Shown here one piece after another: positions 1 through 9,442 of a stretch of 64,000 nucleotides of DNA. The stretch is taken from assembly GCF_033115175.1 (NCBI RefSeq), contig NC_084838.1:39287468-39351467 (forward strand). The letters are read 5' to 3'. The DNA is from Lepus europaeus. Its lineage: Eukaryota > Chordata > Mammalia > Lagomorpha > Leporidae. Under the pieces are notes generated by a model. That model was not told the DNA's origin. It saw only the letters and a program-made list of their open reading frames with translations, and made no database searches. Positions within the stretch are counted from its first letter, which is position 1; every line of letters begins with the position of its first letter. Both the position numbers and the translations under genes were made by a program.

Positions 1-385
1 CTGCTGTTTCCTTGCTAGACAGATGACCTCTGCAGTTCTCCTCTCCCTCGGATACCCACTGTCCGGCCCCAACTTCCCCCCCTCTCTTCCCCTGTACTCC
101 GCTCTCCTTCCCTCCTCCTCCCCCGATGCATGCTTCCTTTGCACACTCAGTTCTTTCTCCCCAGCCTCCCCCTGTCTTCCCCACCGCTTCTCTCCATCCG
201 TGCCTCCCTCTCCCCATCAGCCAGACAGCGGCGGGGGCTTGGTGGGGCGGGAGCTCTGGGGTCTGGAACGGCGGCTGTTGAGAGCAGGCTCTGCCGCTTC
301 CCTGAAGAACCACGGCCTGGACCAGGCTCTGGGCAGGGAGCGTGAACCTAGGGGAGCCTAGATCGGGAGGTGGACGACCGCTTAC

Positions 386-740
386 CTTTCTTGCCCTTGT
401 GGGCGTTGTTCGGGGGGGGCCGTGAGTGGGCACCGGAGCTTCCCGTGGTCAGTAGGTCCTCTAACTTCAGGGAGTCCTCTTCTCCTGGCTTAGTCTCAAC
501 CTCAGGGGAATCCTCCTCCCCAGGTGGATCCTCCTCACTGGGCAGATCTTCCTCGCCTACTGGATCACCTTCCCCTGATGAACCTCCTCCTGTAGCCGAT
601 TCCCCCTGCACCTGGGGCAGGCTCTGGGGATGGGCGGGCACCAGGAGCAGCAGCAGCAGCAGCAGCAGATGCGCAGTGGGGCCCCGGGCAGGGGCTGGGG
701 TCAGCAGAGGGAGCCAGGGGCCCGAGCACAGGGGAGCCAT
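386..740 (-). CDS. CA9: Carbonic anhydrase IX, exon 1 only (gene continues off the left edge)
   Basis: CA9 is a membrane-anchored extracellular carbonic anhydrase that hydrates CO2 and helps hypoxic cells control pH. Only coding exon 1 is here: the ATG is at 740-738 and the exon ends at 386 in front of a GT donor (118 codons plus one base). It encodes a leucine-rich signal peptide with nine consecutive Leu, then the acidic proteoglycan-like (PG) region with GEEDLP, SEEDPP and GEEDSP units and a KLEDLL motif, ending NNAHKGKKG, as in the human protein. The catalytic domain would be encoded to the left. Human CA9 has more PG hexapeptide units, so this copy looks contracted. Positions 1-385 are intron 1; no further exon was recognised there. 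The divergence from the neighbouring ARHGEF39 matches human synteny. Confidence 0.93.
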
Positions 741-1325
741 GCGGCTGACTGCAGGGTGTCCCGGGACACGGTGTGTACGGGCTGTACGTGCATTGGAAAC
801 AGGAGCCGGTGGGGGAGGAGCGAGCCTGGAGGGGAGCAGGCTGACTCACAGAATGCCCTTTTGTAGAGAGCGAGCCAAAGTCCCGCGGGTCTATCTGGCC
901 TCGTGCCCCCCTCCCCGATACCAGAGGCTGGGTAGGGGTGGAGTGAGGGGCAGGTGTGTGCGTAGGCAAGGTTATCGAAGTCACAGGCTCGGCTTGGAAC
1001 CCAAGGCACCACCTGGCACTGTCCCACACTCTCCCTGGCACCACCCGGCTGCTTGCCGGCCAGCTTCAGTTACCCCTGGCTTGCTTCCCAGCCCCAGGCA
1101 AGGAAGGGGAAAGATGGAGGAGCTGGGGTCCCCTAAGACCCCTGGCTAAGAAGGCAGGCAGCCCTCGTATGCACTTCTGGCCTAGGTAGGGAACAGGCAA
1201 AGGGGTAGGGCGGGCTGCCGGGTAGGCCTAGAGGTGAGTCAGTGGAGGGGTGGCTGGGAGGCAAACCTGGGCATGAATGGGAAACTTCAAGTATGGGTGA
1301 GAGGGCCTCTGATGAGTTTAAACTA
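741..1325. other. CA9 5' flank, GC-rich unique sequence
   Basis: This is the CA9 upstream region. It is GC-rich and carries GGGGAGG-type Sp1-like blocks near 815-835 and 905-925. No further gene was seen. Confidence 0.5.
785..791 (-). promoter_or_regulatory. CA9 hypoxia-response element
   Basis: The plus strand reads TACGTGC, that is GCACGTA on the CA9 strand, about 45 bases upstream of the CA9 ATG. In human CA9 the same block (CCAATGCACGTACAGCCCG) carries the HIF-1 binding site that sits at the transcription start. The flanking bases here are almost identical, so HIF control is very probably kept. No binding data are available from sequence alone. Confidence 0.88.
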
Positions 1326-1329
1326 GATG

Positions 1330-1545
1330 TATTTTTTAAACTTTTCATCCTATTACTCTCCTGTTCAAAAACCTGTGTCAGCTCCCCAACGGATCAGCAG
1401 AGTTATGCCCACCTTCTTCTGACGTCCAAGTCCCTTAAAACCTTACCCAAGAGACCTTTCCATCTTATCTCTGGCTACTCTCCTCATGCCTCCGCCAAGT
1501 TAAACTATTCGTTCTTCCTCCAAATCTTTTACCACCTGGGTTAAT
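1330..1545 (+). repeat. L2 LINE fragment
   Basis: The run starting at CTGTTCAAAAACCT and continuing through the CAGCTCCCCAA and GTCCAAGTCCCTTAAA blocks follows the 3' part of the L2 consensus, as I remember it, in sense orientation. It is old and diverged. Confidence 0.6.
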
Positions 1546-1572
1546 CTAATTCTTAACAATTGACGCCAGCCA

Positions 1573-1700
1573 CTCTTGCATTCAACAAATATTTAGCGCC
1601 TACCTTATGTCAGACCCTGGGCCATATCCTAGGGATATGGAAATGAGTCAGACACCACAGCGCCTGCCTGCAGGAGCTCACAGCCTCGTGCTGGGGAGAC
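1573..1700 (-). repeat. L2 LINE 3'-end fragment, antisense
   Basis: The block CATTCAACAAATATTTAGCG followed by a CTACCTTATGTCAGACCCTG-like run is the reverse complement of the L2 3' end. It is diverged. The stretch from 1,700 to 2,300 after it shows no gene or repeat that I recognise. Confidence 0.55.
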
Positions 1701-2439
1701 GGAGACTTTCATCATGTAATACTTAGTGGGAAGGGAGGAATTCTGCTTCCAAGGTGGTATAGAAGTGGGTAAAGTTTGATCGGGGCATTGAAGGAGAAGA
1801 AGTAGCAGGCTGGTTTGTAAAAACAACAGGACAGCGGTATTCTGGGCAGAGGGGAGGAATGAAATATTTTGAGCATGAGGATGATGGAATCCAATTCTTA
1901 TATTAGGGCATGTTGACGGTGAGTGAGCTCGCAGTGGAGGGAGGGCTGGGCACCAGGAGACAGCGTGGAAGAGAGGATCTCCAGCTCTCTAATGGGCGAG
2001 GGGCTTCCGGTCTGCCTGTTTAAGGAACTTCAGAGTGTCCTCCCGCACTCCAGGGACTGCTCTGGGATCTAGCGACGGAAGTACCGGAGTACTGGACAGA
2101 GAACAGTCTCTACTCATTTTCTAGTAAGGCTCCTGGGGCTGCAACAAACTAGAAGACAATAGGGCCACTTCAGGTCCATAGTGTAGGGCTAATATTCAGT
2201 AGGCACACACCAGTCTGTCTGTGTAGGATAAATACATGGGAATATTTCTGACTGTTGGCATAGTGCCAGGATCCCTCGCTTTAGGGTGCTCCTGCTATAC
2301 CAGCTACTCCCCGGGGACCCCCAAGCTTAGGATGCCCATGTGAAAGGGTAATGCCTGGCCCGTCAGGGGTCCCCAGACTCCACTGGAGTGCCTCAGCTAG
2401 CTTCACCTCTGATAGGTCGGTGCTTATGTACCCTGCTAC

Positions 2440-2740
2440 CATGTTAATTCGTTTTACTATCTCTCCTGTGGCAGTAACTTCTACTCTTCAAAACTCAGTT
2501 CAAAGGCCACCTCCTCCAGGAAGCCTTTCTTAAATCAGTGGTGGTCAATGAGCCACTGCAGTTCTCTGCCCACCCCAATCATAACCTTGCCCCACCATCT
2601 AAATCAGGGTTAAGATGATTTATGGCATTTTATCTTCTTTAATAGCCTTGCGTCCCAAAGGGCAGGGTCCAGTAATTCACTGAGTCAGCCTTTGATTCAA
2701 CAGCCAATATGGAGCACTTTCTTGCTGCAGCTCACCTTGA
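2440..2740 (+). repeat. L2 LINE fragment
   Basis: The block CAAAGGCCACCTCCTCCAGG followed by AAGCCTTTCTTAAATC and, later, GGCAGGGTC matches the L2 3' region in sense orientation. Nothing gene-like was found from 2,750 to 3,930. Confidence 0.65.
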
Positions 2741-3934
2741 CAGGTGCTTGAAAAACCCCCAAACTGGTTTAAGATGTCTTCCCCGTCCTCAGAGAGCTCC
2801 TTGCCGATGGCCTGCGCGTGTTAAGAAACAACTGTCTCCGGAGCGTGACAGCGCATGCTGTGGCACCCCCAACTCTTGCCTTGTCAAAGTGGCGATTGTC
2901 GTGCGCACCAAAGCTTGTGTAGCTGAACAACAGCTGGCCTCTAAGGGGTCCTCTTGGGATGCAGACAGCCCAGGATGCTGGGTTGCCATTTCTGGAGCTA
3001 AATTCATAGCCGTGCCTGGGTCTGACCCGGTGTGCACTCTGGACGGGGCCACTGACTCTCGTGGGCAACTGTGTTGTCAGCAGTAGCTGGCCGGCTGGAC
3101 CTGAACAGACAGAATGTAGAACCAACCAGTGCGGTTGAGATGGAAAAGGTCAGGGAGTGGGGAGGGCAGAGAGAGCCCCTTGCCCTGTGGTAACTGGAGT
3201 CTGGAGTCTGGAGTCTGGAGGCTAGAGGGCTGGACATCCTCCAACACCAGTCTCCATCTGCTTCTGCTCACTTCTTTCCAAATGTTCCGAGTAGTCCAGG
3301 TTTTTTGTTTGTTGTTATTTTGTTTTGTTTTTGAGATCTCTCAGGGTCTCTTTGTCTGCTCACAGAAGCACCGGGTGTCCTGTGTCCTCACGTATCTGTG
3401 TGGATCTCTCTCCACCGTCTCTGGAGCTCTCTCTCAATATCTCAGTATTGCCCGTAGGTGCAGCTCTCTTGCTGTCTCTGTTCCAAATGCTGTTCCCTAC
3501 GGCTCTGTCTCCCTCTTTAGTTCTCTGTTTCTCAGGTCTGCACGGAGAACGTGGACTCTGACCTTGGATCAGACCTTCGCAGTGGGAGCCTGCCAAACCC
3601 CTAAAACAGGTTTGAGCTCCCGGAGTTCTTGCTTCCTGAAGTGCCGCAGGTTGGGACAGCGCGTACTCAGGGCTGGCAGATTGTGTGCCTGCAGCGTGAC
3701 CTCTCTGAGGTTGTTTAAGGCCAAGGCTTTGGTCATCAGGGTCGTGCGTGCAAACACTGAGGGGCCCATCTTACTAAAATGCGGCTCTGGCCAGGGGCAG
3801 CAGAGGAGGGAGCTACTGGCTGGTGGGGTGGAAGGAGGAGAGCCCCTTGCTCCCCCATCATGGGTTAGCAGCAAAGACACACCAGAGCCCTTCTGGGACC
3901 TTGAGGCTGACCTGAAGTTCTGGCCACTGCACCG

Positions 3935-4770
3935 CCTATATCCGTTTCCTAGGGCTGCTGTGAAAAATGACCCCAAACTGGGTGTCTTAGAATAGAAGAA
4001 AATCATTCTCATTGTTCTGGAGGCCAAAGTCTGATGTCAGAGGATTGGCGGGGCCACGCTCCCTCTGAAGACTCTGGGGACCTTGCCTCTTCTAGCTTCC
4101 GGCAGCTCCAGGCATCCCTTGGCTTGTGGCTGCCTGAAGCCAATGTCTGTCGTCTTCCTGTGGCCTTTTCCACTTATCTCTCCACTGGACGTCCCAGACC
4201 AGGAGAAATGGAGACAGAGGGAGATGGATCCATGGGGAAAAGCATTTGGAACATTAGTGAGGAGAGAGAGAGAGAGAGGGAGAGGGAGAGGGAGAGGGAG
4301 AGGGAGAGGGGAGAGGGAGAGGGAGAGGGAGAGGGAGAGGAGAGGGAGAGGGAGAGGGAGAGGGAGAGGGAGAGGGAGAGGGGAGGAGGGAGAGGGAGAG
4401 GGAGAGGGAGAGGGAGAGGGAGAGGGAGAGGAGAGAGGGAGAGGGAGAGGGAGAGGGAGAGGGAGAGGGAGAGGGAGAGGGAGAGGGAGAGGGAGAGGGA
4501 GAGGGAGAGGGAGAGGGAAACTGTGTCTACAGGGGAACTCTGTGCTCCCAAGTATTGACAGAAAGCCCCAGAGGTGGTGGAAAGAGAGCCACACAGAAAT
4601 ATGGAGACAGAGACACCCGTCATTGAATTTAGGGCCCCCAAGATAATCCAGGATGGTCTCATCTAAAATACTTTTATCTGCAAAAGCCCTTTTTGCAAGT
4701 AAAGTCACAGGCACAGGTTCTGAGGGTTAAGGCGAGGACATGGGGCCACCATTAGTCCACCTTCAGCATA
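3935..4770 (-). mobile_element. ERVL-MaLR-type LTR fossil (MLT1/MST-like), antisense
   Basis: The start (CCTAGGGCTGCTGTGAAAAA, then CAAACTGGGTGTCTTAGAAT) and the far end (a TCTGCAAAAGCCC block with a CACAGGCACAGGTTCTGAGG run) follow the reverse complement of MaLR-type LTRs. It is an old, degraded solo-LTR-like remnant whose middle is taken up by a GA-rich microsatellite. The subfamily name is from memory and unsure. Confidence 0.5.
4259..4519. repeat. GA-rich (GAGAGG)n microsatellite
   Basis: About 260 bases of almost pure purine made of GAGAGG/GAGGGA units, with short GGAGGAGGG interruptions. Long open frames here on both strands (Arg-Glu/Gly-Glu or Ser-Leu/Pro-Leu repeats) are artefacts of the repeat. 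Confidence 0.97.
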
Positions 4771-5017
4771 GCAAAGAGGAAGCGGGTGTGAAGGGATGGC
4801 TGCCATTGCACACGCCACACCCTCTTCCATTACCCTCCTCCTGCTCTTGGTAGGCAGTTTCATCCACTCCCTTGGCTTCTGTGAGTCGATGACAACCAAG
4901 CAGCCCCAGATGGGACCATCTCCCCCATGTCAGCTTCAACCACCTGATGGTCAAGACGTTGCTGCTCAGCTGTCTCAGGAACACGACAAGTGCCAGAAAG
5001 AATTTGTGTCTGAAGGT

Positions 5018-5338
5018 TTTGTTTGTTTTAAAGTTGACTTATTTATTTTGAAAGGCAGAGAGAGAAAAAAAAGAGAGATTTCACCTGCTGATTGATGGCC
5101 TAAATGCCTGCATTAGCCAGGGCTCAGTCAGACCAAACCTGAACCAAGGGCTCTGTCTGGGTCTCCCAAGCAGGTGGCAGGAACCCAAGTACGTGAGCCA
5201 TCATCTGCTGCCTCCCAAGAACGTTCGCAGGAAGCTGACTCTCAAGTGCAGAATAGCAGGGACTCACCAGGCAGTCCCTTATGAAATATGGGCGCCCAAA
5301 GTGGCGGCTTAACCCCGGGCACCGCAACACCTGCCCCT
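5018..5338 (-). mobile_element. CSINE (rabbit C-repeat), old copy
   Basis: A TTATTTATTTTGAAAGGCAG tail followed by the GGTCTCCCAAGCAGGTGGCA body marks a diverged C-repeat SINE in minus orientation. The 5,340-5,860 stretch after it has no gene or repeat that I recognise. Confidence 0.75.
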
Positions 5339-5865
5339 GGCTGAAGTACCTGATGGCTGAAGGAGCGCACTCTGGACAGTGGCTCAACTGTGGGCAGCCA
5401 TCGTGTAAGATGAAGGTAAAACAACGCAAGGCAGAGGGAACGGTGGAAAGACGGCCTTGGCCTCATGATTAAGCCGCTGGGTTGTGCTAACCCTAGGGCC
5501 CTAGGAGCTGCACCTAGACTTCAGTTGCATGAACCAATAAACTCATGTGGACATTCACTTGAGACCGTGTAACCAACCAGTCCCTCCACCTCTCTGGTTT
5601 CGCTGGCCCTCTTGGAATCCTAACCCAATGCAGTCTAATCCCAACTCTCCCTTTCCTCCATCCAGCCCTTCAAGTTGTTCGTCGCTGGTCTAAGCCTAGA
5701 ATGTTTCCTTTCTCAGAATTCTTAAAATATCAGAGCTGGAGGGGACTTCAGAATCCTAACAACCCCCAGTTCCTGGCTGGGAGCCCAGATGCCTAGGAGT
5801 CCAAAATGGTAGGAATGGAGTCTTAAAGAGTCTGCCTAGCATTTTATTAAAGTCTGTCTAGCATT

Positions 5866-6209
5866 TTAAAAAATTTATTTATTTTTATTTTTTGACAGGC
5901 AGAGTGGACAGTGAGAGAGAGAAAGAGAGAAAGGTCTTCCTTTGCCGTTGGTTCACCCTCCAATGGCCGCTGCGGCCGGCGCACCGCGCTGATCCGAAGC
6001 CAAGAGCCAGGTGCTTCTCCTGGTCTCCCATGGGGTGCAGGGCCCAAGCACTTGGGCCATCCTCCACTGCCTTCCCGGGCCATAGCAGAGAGCTGGCCTG
6101 GAAGAGGGGCAACCGGGACAGAATCCGGCGCCCCAACCGGGACTAGAACCTGGTGTGCCGGCGCCCGCAAGGCAGAGGATTAGCCTGTTGAGCCACGGCG
6201 CCAGCCCCC
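5866..6209 (-). mobile_element. CSINE, young subfamily
   Basis: A near-full-length copy: tail, GACAGGCAGAGTGGACAGTG, GTTCACCCTCCAATGGCCGC, and a head ending GAGCCACGGCGCCAGCCCC. Its similarity to the copies at 16.8, 37.5, 52.8 and 57.1 kb suggests recent activity. It abuts L1 sequence. Confidence 0.92.
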
Positions 6210-6428
6210 ATGATGTCTTTCAGTTGCATCCATTTTGCTGCAAACGGTAGAATTTCATTCTTTTTTATGGCTGAATAACATTCCATGATGTAAATATGCC
6301 ACGTTTTCTTTATCCATTCATCTGTGATGGACACCTTGGTTGATTCCAATGGTGGCTGCACTAATCTGCATTCCCACCCACAGTGTATGAGTGTTCCCCT
6401 TTGGCCACCTCCTCGCCAGCAGTTATTA

Positions 6429-6465
<37 letters not shown>

Positions 6466-6545
6466 GGATTTTAGCTATTCTGACTGGTGTGAGGTGATTT
6501 TCCCTTGTGTTTTGATTTGCAGTTCCCTGATGGCTAATGACGTTG

Positions 6546-6693
6546 AGCACTTGGGCCATCTTCTGCTGCTTTCCCAGGTACATTAGCTGGATCAGAGGTG
6601 GAGCAGCCAGGTCTCTATCTGGCACCCACATGGGATGCTGGCATTGCAGGCAGAGGCTTTACCTGCTACATGACAACACTGGCCGCTGTTGTT
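6546..6693 (-). mobile_element. CSINE, truncated, inside L1
   Basis: The run from CTTGGGCCATCTTCTGCTGC to ATGACAACACTGGCC is the head half of a C-repeat in minus orientation. The tail half is missing and L1 sequence lies on both sides. Confidence 0.8.
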
Positions 6694-7019
6694 GAAGTTT
6701 CTAACTTGCTGATGTATTTTGGATATCAATCCTTTGTTGGATAGGTAGCTTGCAAATATTTTTTCCCAATCTGTTGGATGTCTCTTCACTCCATTGATCA
6801 TTTCCTTTGCTGTGCAGAGCTTCTGAATTTGGTTTAATCCCACTTGTTTAGTTTTGCTTTTGTTGCCTGTGCTTTAGGGGTCTTGTCAAGAAGTCACCCC
6901 CTACACAAATGTTTTGGAGTGTTTCCCTAACATGTTCTTCCAGCATCATCTCAGGTCTTAAATTTAGGTCTTTGTTCCAACTTGAGTTGATTTTTGTATA
7001 TGGTTAAAGGTATGGATCT

Positions 7020-7316
7020 GGGGCCGGCACTGTGGTGCAGCAGGTAAAGCCATTGCCAGTGCTGGAATCCCATGTGGGTGCCTGTTCAAGACCCAGCTGC
7101 TCCACTTCCAATCCCGCTTTCTGCTATGGCCTGGGAAAGCAGTGGAAGATGACCTGTGGGAGACCTGGAAGAAGCTCCTGGCTCTTGGCTTCAGATCAGC
7201 CCACCTCTGGCTGTTGCAGCCATTTGGGGAGTGAACCAGTGATGGAAGATTTCTCTCTCTGGCTCTGCCTCTCTGTAACTCTGCCTTCCAAATAAATAAA
7301 TAAATCTTTAAAAAAC
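7020..7316 (+). mobile_element. CSINE inserted in L1
   Basis: A full-length C-repeat from GGGGCCGGCACTGTGGTGCA to an AAATAAATAAATAAATC tail. It is flanked by a target-site duplication, AGGTATGGATCT on the left and AGGTATAGATCT on the right (one difference), within the L1 fragment, so it is younger than the L1. Confidence 0.92.
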
Positions 7317-7614
7317 CAAAGAGGTATAGATCTAATTTCTTTAGATTTTGCCAGCACCATTTGTTGAAGAGATTATCCTGATTCCACTGTATATTCTGGG
7401 CACTTTTGTCAAAAATCAATTGGCTATATGTATGAAGATTAATTTCTGGGTTCTCTATTCTGTTCCATTGATCTATGTATAGATTTTTATGCCAGTACCA
7501 TGCTATTTTAATTACAATAGCTTTGTATGATGCTTTGAAGTCAGGTATTGTGATGCCTCCAGCTTGATTTTTCTTGTTCAGGAAACCACAATTAATTTTT
7601 GATTATTTAGCCTT

Positions 7615-7975
7615 TCAACCTTTTATTTATTTATTTGTGTGTGTGTGTGTGTATACTTGAAAGGCACAGAGTCAGGTGGGAGGGGAAGGAAGAGAGAGAG
7701 AGAGAGAGAGAGAATATATATCTATGTTTCATCCATTAGTTCTCTCCCCAAATGGCCATAACAGCCAGGGCTTGGCCAGGCCAAAGCTAGGAGCTAGGAA
7801 TCCAGTCCAGGTCCCCTGTGAGTGGCAGAGACCCAACTAGTTGAACCATCACCTGCTGCCTGCTAAGGTGTCCATTACCAGGAAGCTGGGATTGGGAGTG
7901 CAATCAAACCTCGAACCCCGGCACTCCGGTGTGAGATGCAGGTGTCTTAAGCTGATGGGCCAAATGCCTGTCCCA
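7615..7975 (-). mobile_element. CSINE with (TG)n in the tail
   Basis: A TTTATTTATTTATTTG tail passes into a (GT)n run and GAAAGGCACAGAG, then an expanded (GA)n run and the C-repeat body, ending CCAAATGCCTGTCCC. It is an old, diverged copy. Confidence 0.78.
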
Positions 7976-8039
7976 CAACACTTGCAGCGCTTCCACATTC
8001 TTCCTGCCAGTGGCTGTACCGTGACTTCCTAACCAGTGC

Positions 8040-8285
8040 TCCATCACTGAACACTTAGGTGGGCTCCTTTTCTGCTGTTACAAACAACATTGTTCCAGAC
8101 ACCTTGGCACATTTGTTTTTGTCCACAAATCTATTTAGGACACATTCCTAGAAATGGAATTGCTAGGTCAAAAGAACAGGCAAGCTATGTTTTAAGATTT
8201 CTGATACATTTTTTAAAAATGGCATTGCCAGTTTACCTTCAAGGCTACTGCCAATTCTTCAAAAGGCATAAGTAAGGGGAATCAG
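8040..8285 (-). repeat. Probable ancient L1 (L1M-type) fragment
   Basis: The block GGAATTGCTAGGTCAAAAG with a nearby ACATTCCTAGAAAT run is typical of antisense ancient L1 3' sequence. Assigned from memory; strongly diverged. Confidence 0.45.
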
Positions 8286-8289
8286 GTAT

Positions 8290-8347
8290 TCCTCCCTCCC
8301 TCCCTCCCTCCCTCCCTCCCTCCCTCCCTCCCTCCTTCCTTCCTTCC
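8290..8347. repeat. (CCCT)n microsatellite
   Basis: About 13 tandem CCTC/TCCC units ending in TTCCTTCC, directly beside the tail of the next CSINE. Confidence 0.97.
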
Positions 8348-8673
8348 AAGATTTTATGTATTTTATTTGAGAGGTAGAGTTACAGACAGTGAGAGAGAGA
8401 GAGACAGAGAGAAAGGTCTTCCTTCCGTTGGTTTACTCCCTAGATGGCCGCAATGGCCGGAGCTGTGCCAATCTGAAGCCTGGAGCCAGGTACTTCTTCC
8501 TGGTCTCCCATATGGGTGCAGGGGCCCAAGGACTTGGGCCATCCTCCACTGCCCTCCCAGGCTATAGCAGAGCTGGCCTGGAAGTGGAGCAGCTGGGACT
8601 AGAACCGGCGCCTATATGGGATGCCAGTGCTGCAGGCAGAGGATTTACCTACTGTGCCACAGCACCAGCCCCC
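8348..8673 (-). mobile_element. CSINE
   Basis: Starts with AAGATTTTATGTATTTTATT and AGAGGTAGAGTTACAGACAG, and ends CTGTGCCACAGCACCAGCCC. A near-full-length C-repeat in minus orientation. Confidence 0.9.
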
Positions 8674-8687
8674 CATTTTATTATTTT

Positions 8688-8998
8688 TTTTCAATTTACT
8701 TATTTTCATATATTTGTGGATTTCTGAACAGAGTCAAAGATCTTCCATCCCAAATACCACTCCCCAAATGTTCACTCCCCAAATGCCAGCAATATCCAGG
8801 GCTGAGCCAGGTAGAAGCCAGCAGCCAGAAAGACAATCCCACTCTCCCATGTGGGTTACAGGGCCCCAGGTGCTTGAGCTGTCTCCTGCTGCCCTCAGGG
8901 TGCATTAGCTGGAAGCTAGAACTGGAAGAGGAGCCCGGACTCTGATACAGGATGTGGGACTCCCAAGCATAACCACCGCACCAAACTGCCGTGCCAAA
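8688..8998 (-). mobile_element. CSINE, old
   Basis: A diverged C-repeat: TTACTTATTTTCATATATTT tail, ATGCCAGCAATATCCAGGGC body, GTGCATTAGCTGGAAG and head. Next to the previous copy in the same orientation. 9,000-9,240 is unique sequence upstream of ARHGEF39. Confidence 0.75.
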
Positions 8999-9383
8999 CG
9001 TACGGTGTATTTTTGATCAAGCACAAGCCCACCAATCAACTGAAAGCTTTTGGCTTTGGCCAGAATTGCAGCAAACCGGAATCCCCACGTTAATATGAAC
9101 ACCTGCTATCAGGTTGGGGATCAGTATGGAACTAGAAAACTAGTTGGTAACCTTAAACCTACAAACGGTTGTCCAGGGGTGGGAAGGCCTCTTGTAACCA
9201 TGGCCCGAGGCTGTATGTACGGTCATTGTTCCCTGCCCCCGCACCCCCAGGTCCACGCTGCTGCCCCGCCGGGGCCGTGGCCCTGCAGCGCCGCCCTCAC
9301 GGTGGGGCAGGGAAGAGGCAGCTGCCGGAGCGCGCGGGGAGGCCGGGCCGCCGCGCATGCTCCGTCCAGCGCGCTCCCCGGCC

Positions 9384-9420
9384 CCGCCCCGCCCCGCCCC
9401 GCCGGCGGTTGGGATTTGAA
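9384..9420 (+). promoter_or_regulatory. ARHGEF39 promoter: GC boxes and CHR-like element
   Basis: Within a CpG-rich stretch (about 9,240-9,900), stacked CCCCGCC boxes at 9,384-9,402 are followed by GGCGG at 9,404-9,408 and TTTGAA at 9,415-9,420, 23 bases before the ATG. TTTGAA is the cell-cycle homology region (CHR) recognised by the DREAM/MMB complex, and GGCGG resembles a CDE. The spacing (6 bases) is looser than the usual 4, so G2/M control is an inference. Confidence 0.5.
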
Positions 9421-9442
9421 TCTCCGGCGCGCCGCGGCCGGC

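Larger units (their letters stand above)
6210..7605 (-). mobile_element. L1 LINE, ORF2 C-terminus and 3' region, interrupted by two SINEs
   Basis: On the minus strand the sequence encodes the classic L1 ORF2 C-terminal block (WIKKTWHIYIMECYSAIKKN, then EILPFAAKWMQLKD). L1 sequence resumes at about 6,694-7,019 and 7,317-7,605 with CCAGCACCATTTGTTGAAGA and TAGATTTTTATGCCAGTACC, which are common antisense L1 blocks. It is 5'-truncated and holds a (TC)n run at 6,429-6,466. It is a dead fragment; no intact ORF2 is present. Confidence 0.88.

Noticed and set aside
4034-4714. Long open frames on both strands (up to 225 codons) with Arg-Glu, Gly-Glu or Ser-Leu/Pro-Leu repeats
   Set aside because: They are produced by the GAGAGG microsatellite, which has no stop codons in any frame.
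6143-6631. L1 ORF2-like peptide (WIKKTWHIYIMECYSAIKKN) as a functional gene
   Set aside because: Only the C-terminal end of ORF2 is present and the element is cut by SINEs and a (TC)n run.
7020-7316. tRNA-like head of the CSINEs (here and in some 35 other copies) as tRNA genes
   Set aside because: The heads derive from a tRNA but are followed by the SINE body, GA run and A/T tail; no intact cloverleaf is expected.
8290-8347. Regular tandem repeat as a CRISPR-like array
   Set aside because: Four-base microsatellite without spacers; the genome is mammalian.
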